From an uncultured Micrococcus sp. (GTDB taxonomy: Bacteria > Actinomycetota > Actinomycetes > Actinomycetales > Micrococcaceae), in contig CAMIOJ010000072.1 of NCBI GenBank assembly GCA_946222435.1, positions 1-8,702 on the forward strand: a stretch of 8,702 nt of DNA, written 5' to 3'. A program made the translations under genes and the position numbers. This document shows, in pieces, positions 1 through 6,551 of this stretch. The stretch's first letter is position 1, and every line of letters begins with the position of its first letter. The notes beneath the pieces were generated by a model. It was not told the DNA's origin. It did not search any database and saw nothing but the letters and a program-made list of their open reading frames with translations.

Positions 1-1
1 G

Positions 2-2116
2 GGCGGCTACCCCCGCCTCTTCTCCCCCTGGCAGGTGGGTCACCTGACCCTGCCGAACCGCGTGGTCATGGGCTCGATGCACATGGGGCTGGAGGACTCC
101 CATGCGGACCTGCCCCGCCTGGCGGAGTTCTACGCCGAGCGCGCCCGCGGGGGAGTGGGGCTGATCGTCACCGGCGGGTTCGCCCCGAACCGCCTCGGGC
201 GGCTCTCGCCGGGTGCCGGCATGCTCGCCACGCGGAAGGATGCCGAGGCCCACCGGGTGGTGACCGACGCGGTGCACGGCGAGGGCGGCCACATCCTGGC
301 CCAGCTGCTGCACGCCGGGCGCTACGCGCAGTCCCCGCTGCAGGTGTCCGCCTCACGGACCCGGGCACCCATCAGCCCCGTGACGGCGTTCGCCCTGCCC
401 ACCGCGGCGGTGCGGCGGACGGTCCGGGACTTCGTGCGGGCCGCCGGCTGGGCACGGCAGGCCGGCTACGACGGCGTGGAGGTCATGGCCTCCGAGGGGT
501 ACCTGATCAACCAGTTCCTGGCCCCGGCCACCAACCGTCGGACCGACTGCTACGGCGGGTCCGCCCGGAACCGACGGCGCTTCCTGGAGGAGATCGTCAC
601 CGGCATCCGTCAGGCCGCCGGGGAGGGGTTCGTCATCAGCGTGCGCCTGTCCATGGTGGACCTGGTGCAGGACGGCCAGACCCTGGAGGAGACCCTCGAC
701 GCGGCCCGTGCCGTGGAGCGCTGCGGGGCCGACCTGATCAACACCGGCATCGGCTGGCACGAGGCCCGCGTCCCGACCATCGTCACCTCGGTCCCGCGGG
801 CCGCCTTCGCCACCGCGACGGCGCGGGTCAAGGACGTGGTGGACATCCCCGTCTCGGCCTCGAACCGCATCACGCTGCCGCACACGGCCGAGCAGATCCT
901 CTCCGCAGACCAGGCCGACGCCGTCACCATGGCGCGGCCGTTCCTGGCCGACGGGCACTGGGTCCGCAAGGCGCAGGCGGACCACGAGCAGGCCATCACC
1001 CCCTGCATCGGCTGCAACCAGGCCTGCCTCGACCACGTCTTCTCCGGGCGCACCGTCACCTGCCTGGTCAATCCGCGGGCCGGCCGGGAGACGGAGGAGC
1101 CGTACACCCGCCTCGGGATGCCCGCCATGCCGTCCGCCGGGCGGGACGACGGCGCACTGCGCGTGGCCGTCGTCGGGGGCGGACCGGCAGGACTGGCGGC
1201 GGCCCATGCCGCCGCGGAGGCCGGGCACGCCGTGACCCTCTTCGAGGAGCAGGAGCGGGTCGGCGGACAGTTCCGCCTTGCCCGCAGGATCCCGGGCAAG
1301 GAGGAGTTCGCCGAGGCGCTCGCGCACTTCCGGCATCGGCTGGAGCCCCTGGGCGTGGACGTCCGCACCGGCGTCCGCGCTGATGCGGCGATACTCACAG
1401 GCGGGGCCGGAGAGCCCGCCTTCGACCACGTGGTGGTGGCCACCGGAGTGGTGCCCCGCGAGCTGGACATCCCCGGCATCGACCGTCCCGAGGTGCACGC
1501 CTACCCGGACGTGGTGGACGGCACCGTCACCTGCGGGGACACCGTCGCCGTGATCGGGGCCGGCGGGATCGGCGTCGACGTCGCCGAGCTGCTCACCACA
1601 CCGGCCGACCACCCGCACGGCGCCTTCCAGGAGCATGCGGACTGGGAGCGGGAGTGGGGCGTGGACCCGGACTTCGGCGGCCGTGGGGGACTGGCCCCGC
1701 GCACCGCCCCCGCCGTGCCGCGCACCGTGCACCTGCTCCAGCGCAGTCCGGGAAGGATCGGCGCCCGCCTGGGCGCCACCACGGGCTGGGTGCACCGCGG
1801 AACCCTGAAGGCCAGGGGCGTGGTGCAGCACTCCGGCGTCAGGTACCTCAGGATCGACGACGCCGGCCTGCACATCGAGGTGACCCGGACGGTGGGCAGG
1901 CTGCGGAAGCGGACCGAGGTGAGCCGGAAGGTCCTGGCCGTGACCGACGTCGTGGTCTGCGCCGGCCAGGAGTCCGAGGCGAGCCTGGCCGTCCGGCTGC
2001 GGGCCGCCGGGATGCCGGAGGAGCGGATCCACGTGGTCGGCGGAGCGCTGAAGGCCGGGGAGATCGACGCGAAGCGGGCGATCGACGAGGCGGTGCGGGC
2101 GGTCGCACGCATCTGA
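2..2116 (+). CDS. fadH: 2,4-dienoyl-CoA reductase (NADPH), FMN/FAD/4Fe-4S, 5'-partial
   Basis: Reduces 2,4-dienoyl-CoA intermediates with NADPH so that unsaturated fatty acids can finish beta-oxidation; a cytosolic flavo-iron-sulfur enzyme. The frame is open from base 2 and starts GGYPRLFSPW, matching the family's extreme N-terminus, so only a few codons are missing. A GTG at 35 would delete conserved residues and is not the start. Numbering from base 2 (704 residues; E. coli FadH has about 672): an Old-Yellow-Enzyme TIM barrel with catalytic Tyr167 (EGYLINQF) and His253 (GIGWHEAR); 4Fe-4S cysteines 335, 338, 342 and 354 (CIGCNQAC...C); the FAD Rossmann loop GGGPAG at 392-397; and the NADPH loop GAGGIG at 519-524. 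All key residues are offset by one from E. coli. A basic insertion of roughly 15-20 residues sits near the C-terminus (bases about 1875-1930). The next gene follows 63 bp downstream but seems to have its own promoter. Family assignment is very secure; the substrate is inferred from the family. Confidence 0.95.
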   Translation, partial: GGYPRLFSPWQVGHLTLPNRVVMGSMHMGLEDSHADLPRLAEFYAERARGGVGLIVTGGFAPNRLGRLSPGAGMLATRKDAEAHRVVTDAVHGEGGHILAQLLHAGRYAQSPLQVSASRTRAPISPVTAFALPTAAVRRTVRDFVRAAGWARQAGYDGVEVMASEGYLINQFLAPATNRRTDCYGGSARNRRRFLEEIVTGIRQAAGEGFVISVRLSMVDLVQDGQTLEETLDAARAVERCGADLINTGIGWHEARVPTIVTSVPRAAFATATARVKDVVDIPVSASNRITLPHTAEQILSADQADAVTMARPFLADGHWVRKAQADHEQAITPCIGCNQACLDHVFSGRTVTCLVNPRAGRETEEPYTRLGMPAMPSAGRDDGALRVAVVGGGPAGLAAAHAAAEAGHAVTLFEEQERVGGQFRLARRIPGKEEFAEALAHFRHRLEPLGVDVRTGVRADAAILTGGAGEPAFDHVVVATGVVPRELDIPGIDRPEVHAYPDVVDGTVTCGDTVAVIGAGGIGVDVAELLTTPADHPHGAFQEHADWEREWGVDPDFGGRGGLAPRTAPAVPRTVHLLQRSPGRIGARLGATTGWVHRGTLKARGVVQHSGVRYLRIDDAGLHIEVTRTVGRLRKRTEVSRKVLAVTDVVVCAGQESEASLAVRLRAAGMPEERIHVVGGALKAGEIDAKRAIDEAVRAVARI

Positions 2117-2118
2117 GC

Positions 2119-2153
2119 GGCTCCGACGAACCCGCCGGGAGGGGCGCGGAGCC
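2119..2153 (+). terminator. Candidate fadH terminator hairpin
   Basis: Perfect 7-bp inverted repeat GGCTCCG (2119-2125) / CGGAGCC (2147-2153) with a GC-rich 21-nt loop, starting 3 nt after the fadH stop. There is no T-tract, as is common in high-GC actinobacteria. The long loop makes this only a candidate. Confidence 0.4.
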
Positions 2154-2167
2154 CTGAGGGCCGGGCC

Positions 2168-2173
2168 TACGAT
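2168..2173 (+). promoter_or_regulatory. -10 box, leaderless start of the UvrA-like gene
   Basis: TACGAT fits the actinobacterial TANNNT -10 consensus and ends 6 nt before the GTG at 2180, so the start codon would be at or next to +1. No Shine-Dalgarno sequence lies at a usable distance. No convincing -35 is visible. Confidence 0.5.
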
Positions 2174-2179
2174 GGGCCC

Positions 2180-4633
2180 GTGACTGACAGGGCTCCTCAC
2201 ACCGTCCATCCCGCCGACGCCCACGGCACCCTCCGCGTGGTGGGCGCACGCCAGAACAACCTGCGCGGGTTCGACCTCGAGATCCCCAAGCGCCGGCTCA
2301 CCGTCTTCACCGGCGTCTCCGGCTCCGGGAAGTCCTCCCTGGTGTTCGGCACCATCGCCGCCGACGCCCAGCGGATGATCAACGAGACCTACCCTGCCTT
2401 CGTGCAGGGCTTCATGCCCGCGCTGCCCAGGCCGGACGTGGAGCGGCTCGAGGGGCTGACACCGGCGATCATCGTGGACCAGGAGCGCCTGGGCGGCAAC
2501 GTCCGCTCCACGGTGGGCACGGTGACGGACGCCAACGCCCTGCTGCGGCTCCTGTTCTCCCGCATCGCCGAGCCGCGCCTGGACTCCCCGAAGGCGTACT
2601 CCTTCAACGTCGCCTCCCTCTCCGGCGCCGGCGCGGTGACGCTGACGACCGGCAGGAACAAGGGGAAGAAGGAGCGCCGGAGCTTCGAGATCCTCGGCGG
2701 CATGTGCCCGGAGTGCGAGGGCACCGGCACCCGGCAGGACCTGGACCTGACCCAGCTCTACGACTCCTCCAAGTCCCTGGACGAGGGCCCCTTCACCATC
2801 CCGGGATACACACCCGACGGCTGGGCCGTGAAGAAGTTCACCGAGTCCGGCTTCTTCGACAACTCCAAGCCGATCGCGAAGTACACGAAGGCCGAGCTCC
2901 ACGACCTGTTGGACAAGGAGCCGGTCAAGATCAAGATGAGCGGCGTGAACATGACCTACCAGGGCCTGCGTGCCCAGGTGGAGTCCGCGTTCCTGCAGAA
3001 GGACCGCGAGTCCATGCAGCCACACGTACGCGCCTTCGTGGACCGGGCCGTCACCACCCTGCCGTGCCCGGAGTGCGAGGGCACCAGGCTCAACAAGCGG
3101 GCCCGGGGATCGAAGATCGCGGGGAAGTCCATCGCGGACCTGTGCGCCCTGCAGATCACCGAGTTGGCGGACTGGCTCGGACGGCTCGAGAGCACCGAGG
3201 CCGCCGGGCTCATCAGGAGCATGCGGGAGCTGCTGGACGCGTTCGTGAAGATCGGCCTGGGCTACCTGAGCCTGGAGCGGGCCAGCGGCTCGCTGTCCGG
3301 GGGAGAGGCGCAGCGGACGAAGATGATCCGCCACCTCGGCTCCTCCCTGACCGACGTGACCTATGTGTTCGACGAGCCGACCGCCGGCCTTCACCCCCAC
3401 GACATCGCGCAGATGAACGAGCTGCTTCTGCAACTGAGGGACAAGGGCAACACCGTGCTGGTGGTGGAGCACAAGCCGGAGACCATCGCGATCGCGGACC
3501 ATGTGGTGGACATGGGACCCGGCCCGGGCACCGCCGGCGGCGAGATCGTGTTCACCGGGACCGTGGGGGAACTGAAAGAGGCGGACACGCCCACCGGACG
3601 CCACTTGCACGACCGGGTCCGGCTGAAGGACGCGGTGCGGGACGCCGACGAGGGCGTGATCGCCGTGCGCGGCGCGGGGGAGCACAACCTGAAGGACGTG
3701 GACGTGGACCTGCCCCTGGGAATGCTGGTGGTCCTCACGGGTGTGGCCGGGTCTGGCAAGTCCACCCTGATGCGGGCGGCCATGCGGCAGGTGCAGGACG
3801 GGACGGCCGCCGAGGACCTGGACCTGATCATGGTGGACCAGGCGCCGATCCGGGGCTCGCGCCGGTCCAATCCCGCCACCTACACGGGCCTGCTGGAACC
3901 GGTGCGCAAGGCCTTCGCCAAGATCAACGGGGTGACGCCGGGACTGTTCTCGCCGAACTCCGAGGGTGCCTGCCCGGAATGCAAGGGGAACGGTGTCCTG
4001 TACCCGGACGGTGCCGCCGGTGATGCCGCGGCCGTCTGTGATGTGTGCGAGGGCCGCCGGTTCCAGGACGAGGTGCTCGAGCATCGTCTCGGCGGCCGGG
4101 ACATCTCCGAGGTGCTGCGCATGTCCGTGGACGAGGCCGCGGCGTTCTTCGGCACGGGGGACAAGGACGCCGAGCAGCGGATCCCGGCCGTCGCCACGGT
4201 CCTGGCCCGGCTGCAGGACGTGGGCCTGGGCTACCTCGCGTTGGGACAGCCGCTGACCACGCTGTCCGGCGGCGAGCGTCAGCGCCTGAAGCTCGCCGCA
4301 CGGCTGGGCGAGCGGTCCCAGCGGAAGAACGCGCAGGCCAGCCGGGCCGTGGTGGTGCTGGATGAGCCCACCGTGGGCCTTCACCTGAAGGACGTCGGCC
4401 AGATGCTGGAGATGCTGGATCGCATGGTGGACTCCGGCGTCTCGGTGATCGCGATCGAGCACCACCAGGCCGTCATGGCCCACGCCGACTGGCTGGTGGA
4501 CATCGGCCCGGGCGCCGGAGCAGAGGGTGGCACCGTGGTGTTCGAAGGGACCCCGGCCGCACTGGTGGCGGCGACGAGGGACGGCAGCGGCACGGTCACC
4601 GGCGAGCATCTGGCCCAATACGTGGCGGGCTGA
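2180..4633 (+). CDS. UvrA-like ABC ATPase lacking the UvrB-binding domain (DrrC-type paralog)
   Basis: Soluble ABC protein of 817 aa with two nucleotide-binding halves. Half 1: Walker A GVSGSGKS 45-52, signature LSGGEAQR 372-379, Walker B with D398/E399 in FDEPTAGLHP. Half 2: Walker A GVAGSGKS 521-528, signature LSGGERQR 695-702, Walker B D728/E729. Zinc-site pairs: C176/C179 with C296/C299 in half 1, and C598/C601 with C620/C623 in half 2. True UvrA is about 940-950 aa; only about 125 residues separate Walker A from the first CxxC here, so the UvrB-binding domain and the first zinc module are absent. By family knowledge this is the UvrA-paralog group that includes DrrC of Streptomyces peucetius (daunorubicin resistance), common in actinobacteria. 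It probably binds DNA and may displace intercalators; nucleotide excision repair through UvrB is unlikely. The GTG start is set by the -10 spacing and by Walker A lying close to the N-terminus. The family is sure; the physiological role is not known. Confidence 0.9.
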   Translation: MTDRAPHTVHPADAHGTLRVVGARQNNLRGFDLEIPKRRLTVFTGVSGSGKSSLVFGTIAADAQRMINETYPAFVQGFMPALPRPDVERLEGLTPAIIVDQERLGGNVRSTVGTVTDANALLRLLFSRIAEPRLDSPKAYSFNVASLSGAGAVTLTTGRNKGKKERRSFEILGGMCPECEGTGTRQDLDLTQLYDSSKSLDEGPFTIPGYTPDGWAVKKFTESGFFDNSKPIAKYTKAELHDLLDKEPVKIKMSGVNMTYQGLRAQVESAFLQKDRESMQPHVRAFVDRAVTTLPCPECEGTRLNKRARGSKIAGKSIADLCALQITELADWLGRLESTEAAGLIRSMRELLDAFVKIGLGYLSLERASGSLSGGEAQRTKMIRHLGSSLTDVTYVFDEPTAGLHPHDIAQMNELLLQLRDKGNTVLVVEHKPETIAIADHVVDMGPGPGTAGGEIVFTGTVGELKEADTPTGRHLHDRVRLKDAVRDADEGVIAVRGAGEHNLKDVDVDLPLGMLVVLTGVAGSGKSTLMRAAMRQVQDGTAAEDLDLIMVDQAPIRGSRRSNPATYTGLLEPVRKAFAKINGVTPGLFSPNSEGACPECKGNGVLYPDGAAGDAAAVCDVCEGRRFQDEVLEHRLGGRDISEVLRMSVDEAAAFFGTGDKDAEQRIPAVATVLARLQDVGLGYLALGQPLTTLSGGERQRLKLAARLGERSQRKNAQASRAVVVLDEPTVGLHLKDVGQMLEMLDRMVDSGVSVIAIEHHQAVMAHADWLVDIGPGAGAEGGTVVFEGTPAALVAATRDGSGTVTGEHLAQYVAG

Positions 4634-4647
4634 GGCTCGCCCGCAGA

Positions 4648-4698
4648 GAGAAGACCCCAGGTCAACCAGTGAACTCCGGCATGACCTGGGGTCTTCTC
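4648..4698. terminator. Bidirectional terminator between convergent genes
   Basis: A perfect 17-bp inverted repeat: GAGAAGACCCCAGGTCA at 4648-4664 and its exact complement at 4682-4698, separated by a 17-nt loop. It begins 14 nt after the UvrA-like stop and lies 36 nt beyond the stop of the DUF368 gene on the other strand, so it can serve both. The arm has GAGAAG at one end and CTTCTC at the other, giving a short pyrimidine-rich exit in both directions but no true T-run. Confidence 0.85.
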
Positions 4699-4734
4699 GC
4701 GCAAGGGGCAGGGGAGCGGCGCCCCGGGAGTGCG

Positions 4735-5613
4735 TCAGTCCGTCTGGTACCGGTGGCCGAGCCAGGTGATGAGCAGGACGATGGCGGCGCCCGCCGCCAT
4801 CAGGCCTACGGTCTCCGGGACGAACTCGGTCGGCGGCAGCAGGGTGCGCTCGTCCTCGACCTGCCACGGCCACAGGGCACGCAGCGCACCGATCATGAAG
4901 CCGGTCACCACGGCCAACGTGACCCCATGGTGCTCTTCGAGCAGGCGCTGCAGTGCGCGCACGAACAGGCCCAGACCGAGGATCGCGCCGACCGCGAAGA
5001 CCGCGAGGTAGCCCCAGTCACGCTCGTTGACGGCGTTCAGGGTGGGCTCGTAGAGGCCGAAGCTCAACAGCAGGAACGAGCCGGACAGGCCCGGCAGGGC
5101 CAGGGCGCAGATGGCGATGGCCGCGGCGACGAACACGACGAACGGGTTCGTGGCCAGCTGCTGGATGGGCAGCCCGAAGAACAGGAAGGCCGCGACCGCG
5201 GCGACGGCGGCCACGACGACATTGCGGACGCTCCAGTCCCGGCCGACGGCCAGCACCGGGATGAGCACGGCGGCCACGGACATGCCGAAGAAGACGCCGA
5301 AGGTCTGGATCGGGTGGTCCTCAACGGCCGGCGCGATGAACTTCGCACCCAGGATCAGCGCCGGGAACATGCCCAGGACGACCGGGACGACGATGTCCCA
5401 GCGCACCTGCCGCACATCCTCATAGGCAGCGGGCTTGCCCGTGACCAGGCCCTTGAGGCCGCCGACGAAGTGACCGGCCGAACGGATCAGATGCTCGTAG
5501 ATGCCCACGATCATCATGACGGTGCCGCCGCTGATCCCGGGCAGGACCTCAGCGGTGCCGATGGCGGCTCCGCGCAGGAGATGGACGGGCGTCTGTCGAG
5601 TGAGTGCAGGCAT
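4735..5613 (-). CDS. DUF368 membrane protein, PopT-type polyprenyl-phosphate transporter
   Basis: Integral membrane protein of 292 aa, the usual DUF368 length (about 250-310). DUF368 members were shown in 2023 to include PopT, which flips undecaprenyl-phosphate back across the membrane to recycle the lipid carrier for peptidoglycan and other envelope polymers; transport here is inferred from the family. Visible hallmarks are two related half-motifs, PGISGG at 25-30 (followed by a GIYEHLI segment) and PGLSGS at 174-179 (followed by a GLYEPTL segment). These indicate an internal duplication of re-entrant/helical units, as expected for a transporter with pseudo-symmetry. Most of the rest is hydrophobic and Ala/Val/Leu-rich, consistent with eight or more membrane segments; there is no cleavable signal peptide. 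ATG at 5613 is chosen because the conserved LRGAAIGTAEVLPG stretch starts within 15 residues and a -10 box sits 7 nt upstream. It converges on the UvrA-like gene and diverges from the DUF3054 gene, so it is transcribed alone. Confidence 0.88.
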   Translation of the reverse strand: MPALTRQTPVHLLRGAAIGTAEVLPGISGGTVMMIVGIYEHLIRSAGHFVGGLKGLVTGKPAAYEDVRQVRWDIVVPVVLGMFPALILGAKFIAPAVEDHPIQTFGVFFGMSVAAVLIPVLAVGRDWSVRNVVVAAVAAVAAFLFFGLPIQQLATNPFVVFVAAAIAICALALPGLSGSFLLLSFGLYEPTLNAVNERDWGYLAVFAVGAILGLGLFVRALQRLLEEHHGVTLAVVTGFMIGALRALWPWQVEDERTLLPPTEFVPETVGLMAAGAAIVLLITWLGHRYQTD

Positions 5614-5620
5614 ACCTGTC

Positions 5621-5626
5621 AGCCTA
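5621..5626 (-). promoter_or_regulatory. -10 box, leaderless start of the DUF368 gene
   Basis: On the minus strand TAGGCT (TANNNT) ends 7 nt before the ATG at 5613. The only purine-rich stretch (AGG) lies 2 nt from the ATG, too close to act as a ribosome binding site, which supports leaderless translation. Confidence 0.5.
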
Positions 5627-5835
5627 TGCGCGCGCGAGGCAGGACGGTGTGCAGATCCGGGGGGTCGTGTCCGTCACCTCACGCCGGGCACGCAACGCCC
5701 AACAGGACTCAACCTTGTTCACGTGAAGGTAGAGGGCGTGGCGGCGTATACCTTCAACATTCACTGCAGGTGGTGGAAGGCCTGCGGGACAGTCGGTCCA
5801 TGCTCATGGTGTTTCTGCCATCTCCGGTTTACGCC

Positions 5836-5851
5836 GATAATGTACATTATG
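5836..5851. promoter_or_regulatory. 14-bp palindromic operator candidate overlapping opposed -10 boxes
   Basis: ATAATGTACATTAT at 5837-5850 is a perfect palindrome, very AT-rich for this genome. GATAAT (5836-5841, plus strand) and CATAAT (5851-5846, minus strand) each match TATAAT at 5 of 6 positions, so promoters on either strand would lie within the dyad. A dimeric repressor bound here would block both. The plus-strand box would give a transcript with about a 100-nt leader before the DUF3054 gene, in addition to that gene's nearer -10. The regulator is unknown. Confidence 0.5.
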
Positions 5852-5940
5852 TCATCTCGTCATGCGGAGTTCGGCTCCGGGTCCGCCCCCACGCCGACCG
5901 GCCAGCGGGGCGCGATGCCCCCGGCACCCACGCCAGATGG

Positions 5941-5946
5941 GACAAT
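5941..5946 (+). promoter_or_regulatory. -10 box, leaderless start of the DUF3054 gene
   Basis: GACAAT matches TATAAT at 4 of 6 positions, keeping the key A2 and T6, and ends 6 nt before the ATG at 5953. There is no Shine-Dalgarno sequence immediately upstream. This is the weakest of the five start-proximal boxes. Confidence 0.4.
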
Positions 5947-5952
5947 GACCCC

Positions 5953-6387
5953 ATGGAGCGCACCACGCACATCACAGCCCCAGCCGGAGCACCCCGTACA
6001 GGCGCCGCACGGCCCCTGCCGGGCTGGACGATCCCGGTCGTCCTCCTGGTGGACATGCTGCTGGTGACCGCCTTCGTCGCTATCGGCCAACGTGAGCACA
6101 CCACCCAGGACGGCGTCCTGGGACTGCTCGCCACGGCCTCGCCGTTCCTCCTCGGCCTGCTGGTCTCCTCCTTCGCGCTGGGCCGCGGCCGGCCGCAGCG
6201 GTGGGTCCAGGTCTGGCCCGCCGGCATCGGCGTCTGGCTCGGCACTCTGGCCATCGGTTTGGTGCTGCGCGTCATGCTCGACCAGGGTGGCGCTCCCCTG
6301 CCGTTCGTCCTCGTGGCCTCAGGCACCCTGGCGGTCTTCCTGCTCGGCCGCCGCGCCCTGTGCCGCCTGTTGCCGCGGCGCGGCTGA
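5953..6387 (+). CDS. DUF3054 family small membrane protein
   Basis: 144-aa protein of unknown function. After a Pro/Ala-rich cytoplasmic N-terminus (residues 1-26) it shows about four hydrophobic segments: roughly 28-45, 57-76, 88-107 and 112-134. The first carries the family pattern D34...F41..IG45xxxH49, and the third begins with a WPAGIGVWL-like stretch, also typical of DUF3054 proteins of actinobacteria and haloarchaea. The basic C-terminal tail (LCRLLPRRG) fits a cytoplasmic end by the positive-inside rule. The open frame extends far upstream antisense to the DUF368 gene, but that part is a coding shadow. ATG 5953 is chosen because family similarity begins just after it and a -10 box lies 6 nt upstream. 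It is divergent from the DUF368 gene and 164 bp upstream of the RAM-domain gene. No biochemical role is known for the family and I do not infer one. Confidence 0.8.
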   Translation: MERTTHITAPAGAPRTGAARPLPGWTIPVVLLVDMLLVTAFVAIGQREHTTQDGVLGLLATASPFLLGLLVSSFALGRGRPQRWVQVWPAGIGVWLGTLAIGLVLRVMLDQGGAPLPFVLVASGTLAVFLLGRRALCRLLPRRG

Positions 6388-6440
6388 TGTCACCTGACCG
6401 CGCCGACTCCGCGCCGGGCCGTCGACACGATGCCGGGCAC

Positions 6441-6460
6441 GGCCGGCGACATGACCGGCC
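6441..6460 (+). terminator. Candidate hairpin after the DUF3054 gene
   Basis: GGCCGG (6441-6446) and CCGGCC (6455-6460) form a 6-bp stem with an 8-nt loop, 53 nt past the stop. An alternative outer pairing is CGGGCCG (6415-6421) / CGGCCCG (6456-6462). No T-run follows; in a GC-rich genome such a stem can arise by chance. Confidence 0.3.
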
Positions 6461-6480
6461 CGAAGCGCCCGCCGTCGTCG

Positions 6481-6486
6481 TAGAGT
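6481..6486 (+). promoter_or_regulatory. Candidate -10 box for the RAM-domain gene
   Basis: TAGAGT fits TANNNT and would start a transcript near 6493, leaving a leader of about 60 nt that contains the Shine-Dalgarno sequence at 6538-6544. No good -35 is seen. Confidence 0.35.
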
Positions 6487-6537
6487 GAGAGGCGAACCAG
6501 CGCAGGGCGAGGACCACTCCCCTGCCCCCGCGTCGAC

Positions 6538-6544
6538 GGAAGGA
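6538..6544 (+). promoter_or_regulatory. Ribosome binding site GGAAGGA
   Basis: GGAAGGA with a 7-nt gap to the ATG at 6552. It fixes that start and is the only strong Shine-Dalgarno sequence at a visible gene start in the window. Confidence 0.75.
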
Positions 6545-6551
6545 CGCCGCC

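Larger units (their letters stand above)
5614..5952. other. 339-bp divergent intergenic region with a low-GC centre
   Basis: No convincing protein-coding gene is seen. Bases 5741-5860 contain 63 G+C of 120 (52.5%), far below the flanking genes. Dyads in the region: palindrome TTCACGTGAA at 5718-5727; an 8-bp inverted repeat TGAAGGTA (5724-5731) / TACCTTCA (5749-5756); GCAGG (5766-5770) / CCTGC (5781-5785); CCATG-CT-CATGG at 5798-5809; and the 14-bp palindrome at 5837-5850. These could be regulator sites or an unrecognised structured RNA. No known riboswitch core was recognised. Confidence 0.6.

Noticed and set aside
35..37. GTG at 35 as the fadH start
   Set aside because: The in-frame codons before it encode the conserved YPRLFSPWQ N-terminus of the family, so the real start lies just outside the window.
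610..1479. Ser/Arg/Pro-rich minus-strand frame inside fadH
   Set aside because: Typical antisense shadow of GC-rich coding sequence; no start signal and no family resemblance.
2180..4633. Calling this gene uvrA of the excision repair system
   Set aside because: At 817 aa it lacks the UvrB-binding domain and one zinc module, so it is a paralog rather than the repair UvrA.
353..4873. A 1506-codon open frame on the minus strand across fadH and the UvrA-like gene
   Set aside because: It is antisense to two well-recognised genes, has low-complexity His/Arg/Gly/Pro-rich translation with no domain, and arises because high-GC codon use rarely makes stop codons on the opposite strand.
5723..5851. 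A Cys- and Trp-rich peptide frame starting at GTG 5723
   Set aside because: No recognisable domain, no ribosome binding site or well-spaced -10, and the region is full of dyads that better fit regulatory sequence.
4669..5952. A long plus-strand open frame continuing into the DUF3054 gene (4669-6387)
   Set aside because: Its first part is antisense to the DUF368 gene and translates to repetitive Asp/Gly/Arg/His/Gln text; only the part from 5953 resembles a protein family.
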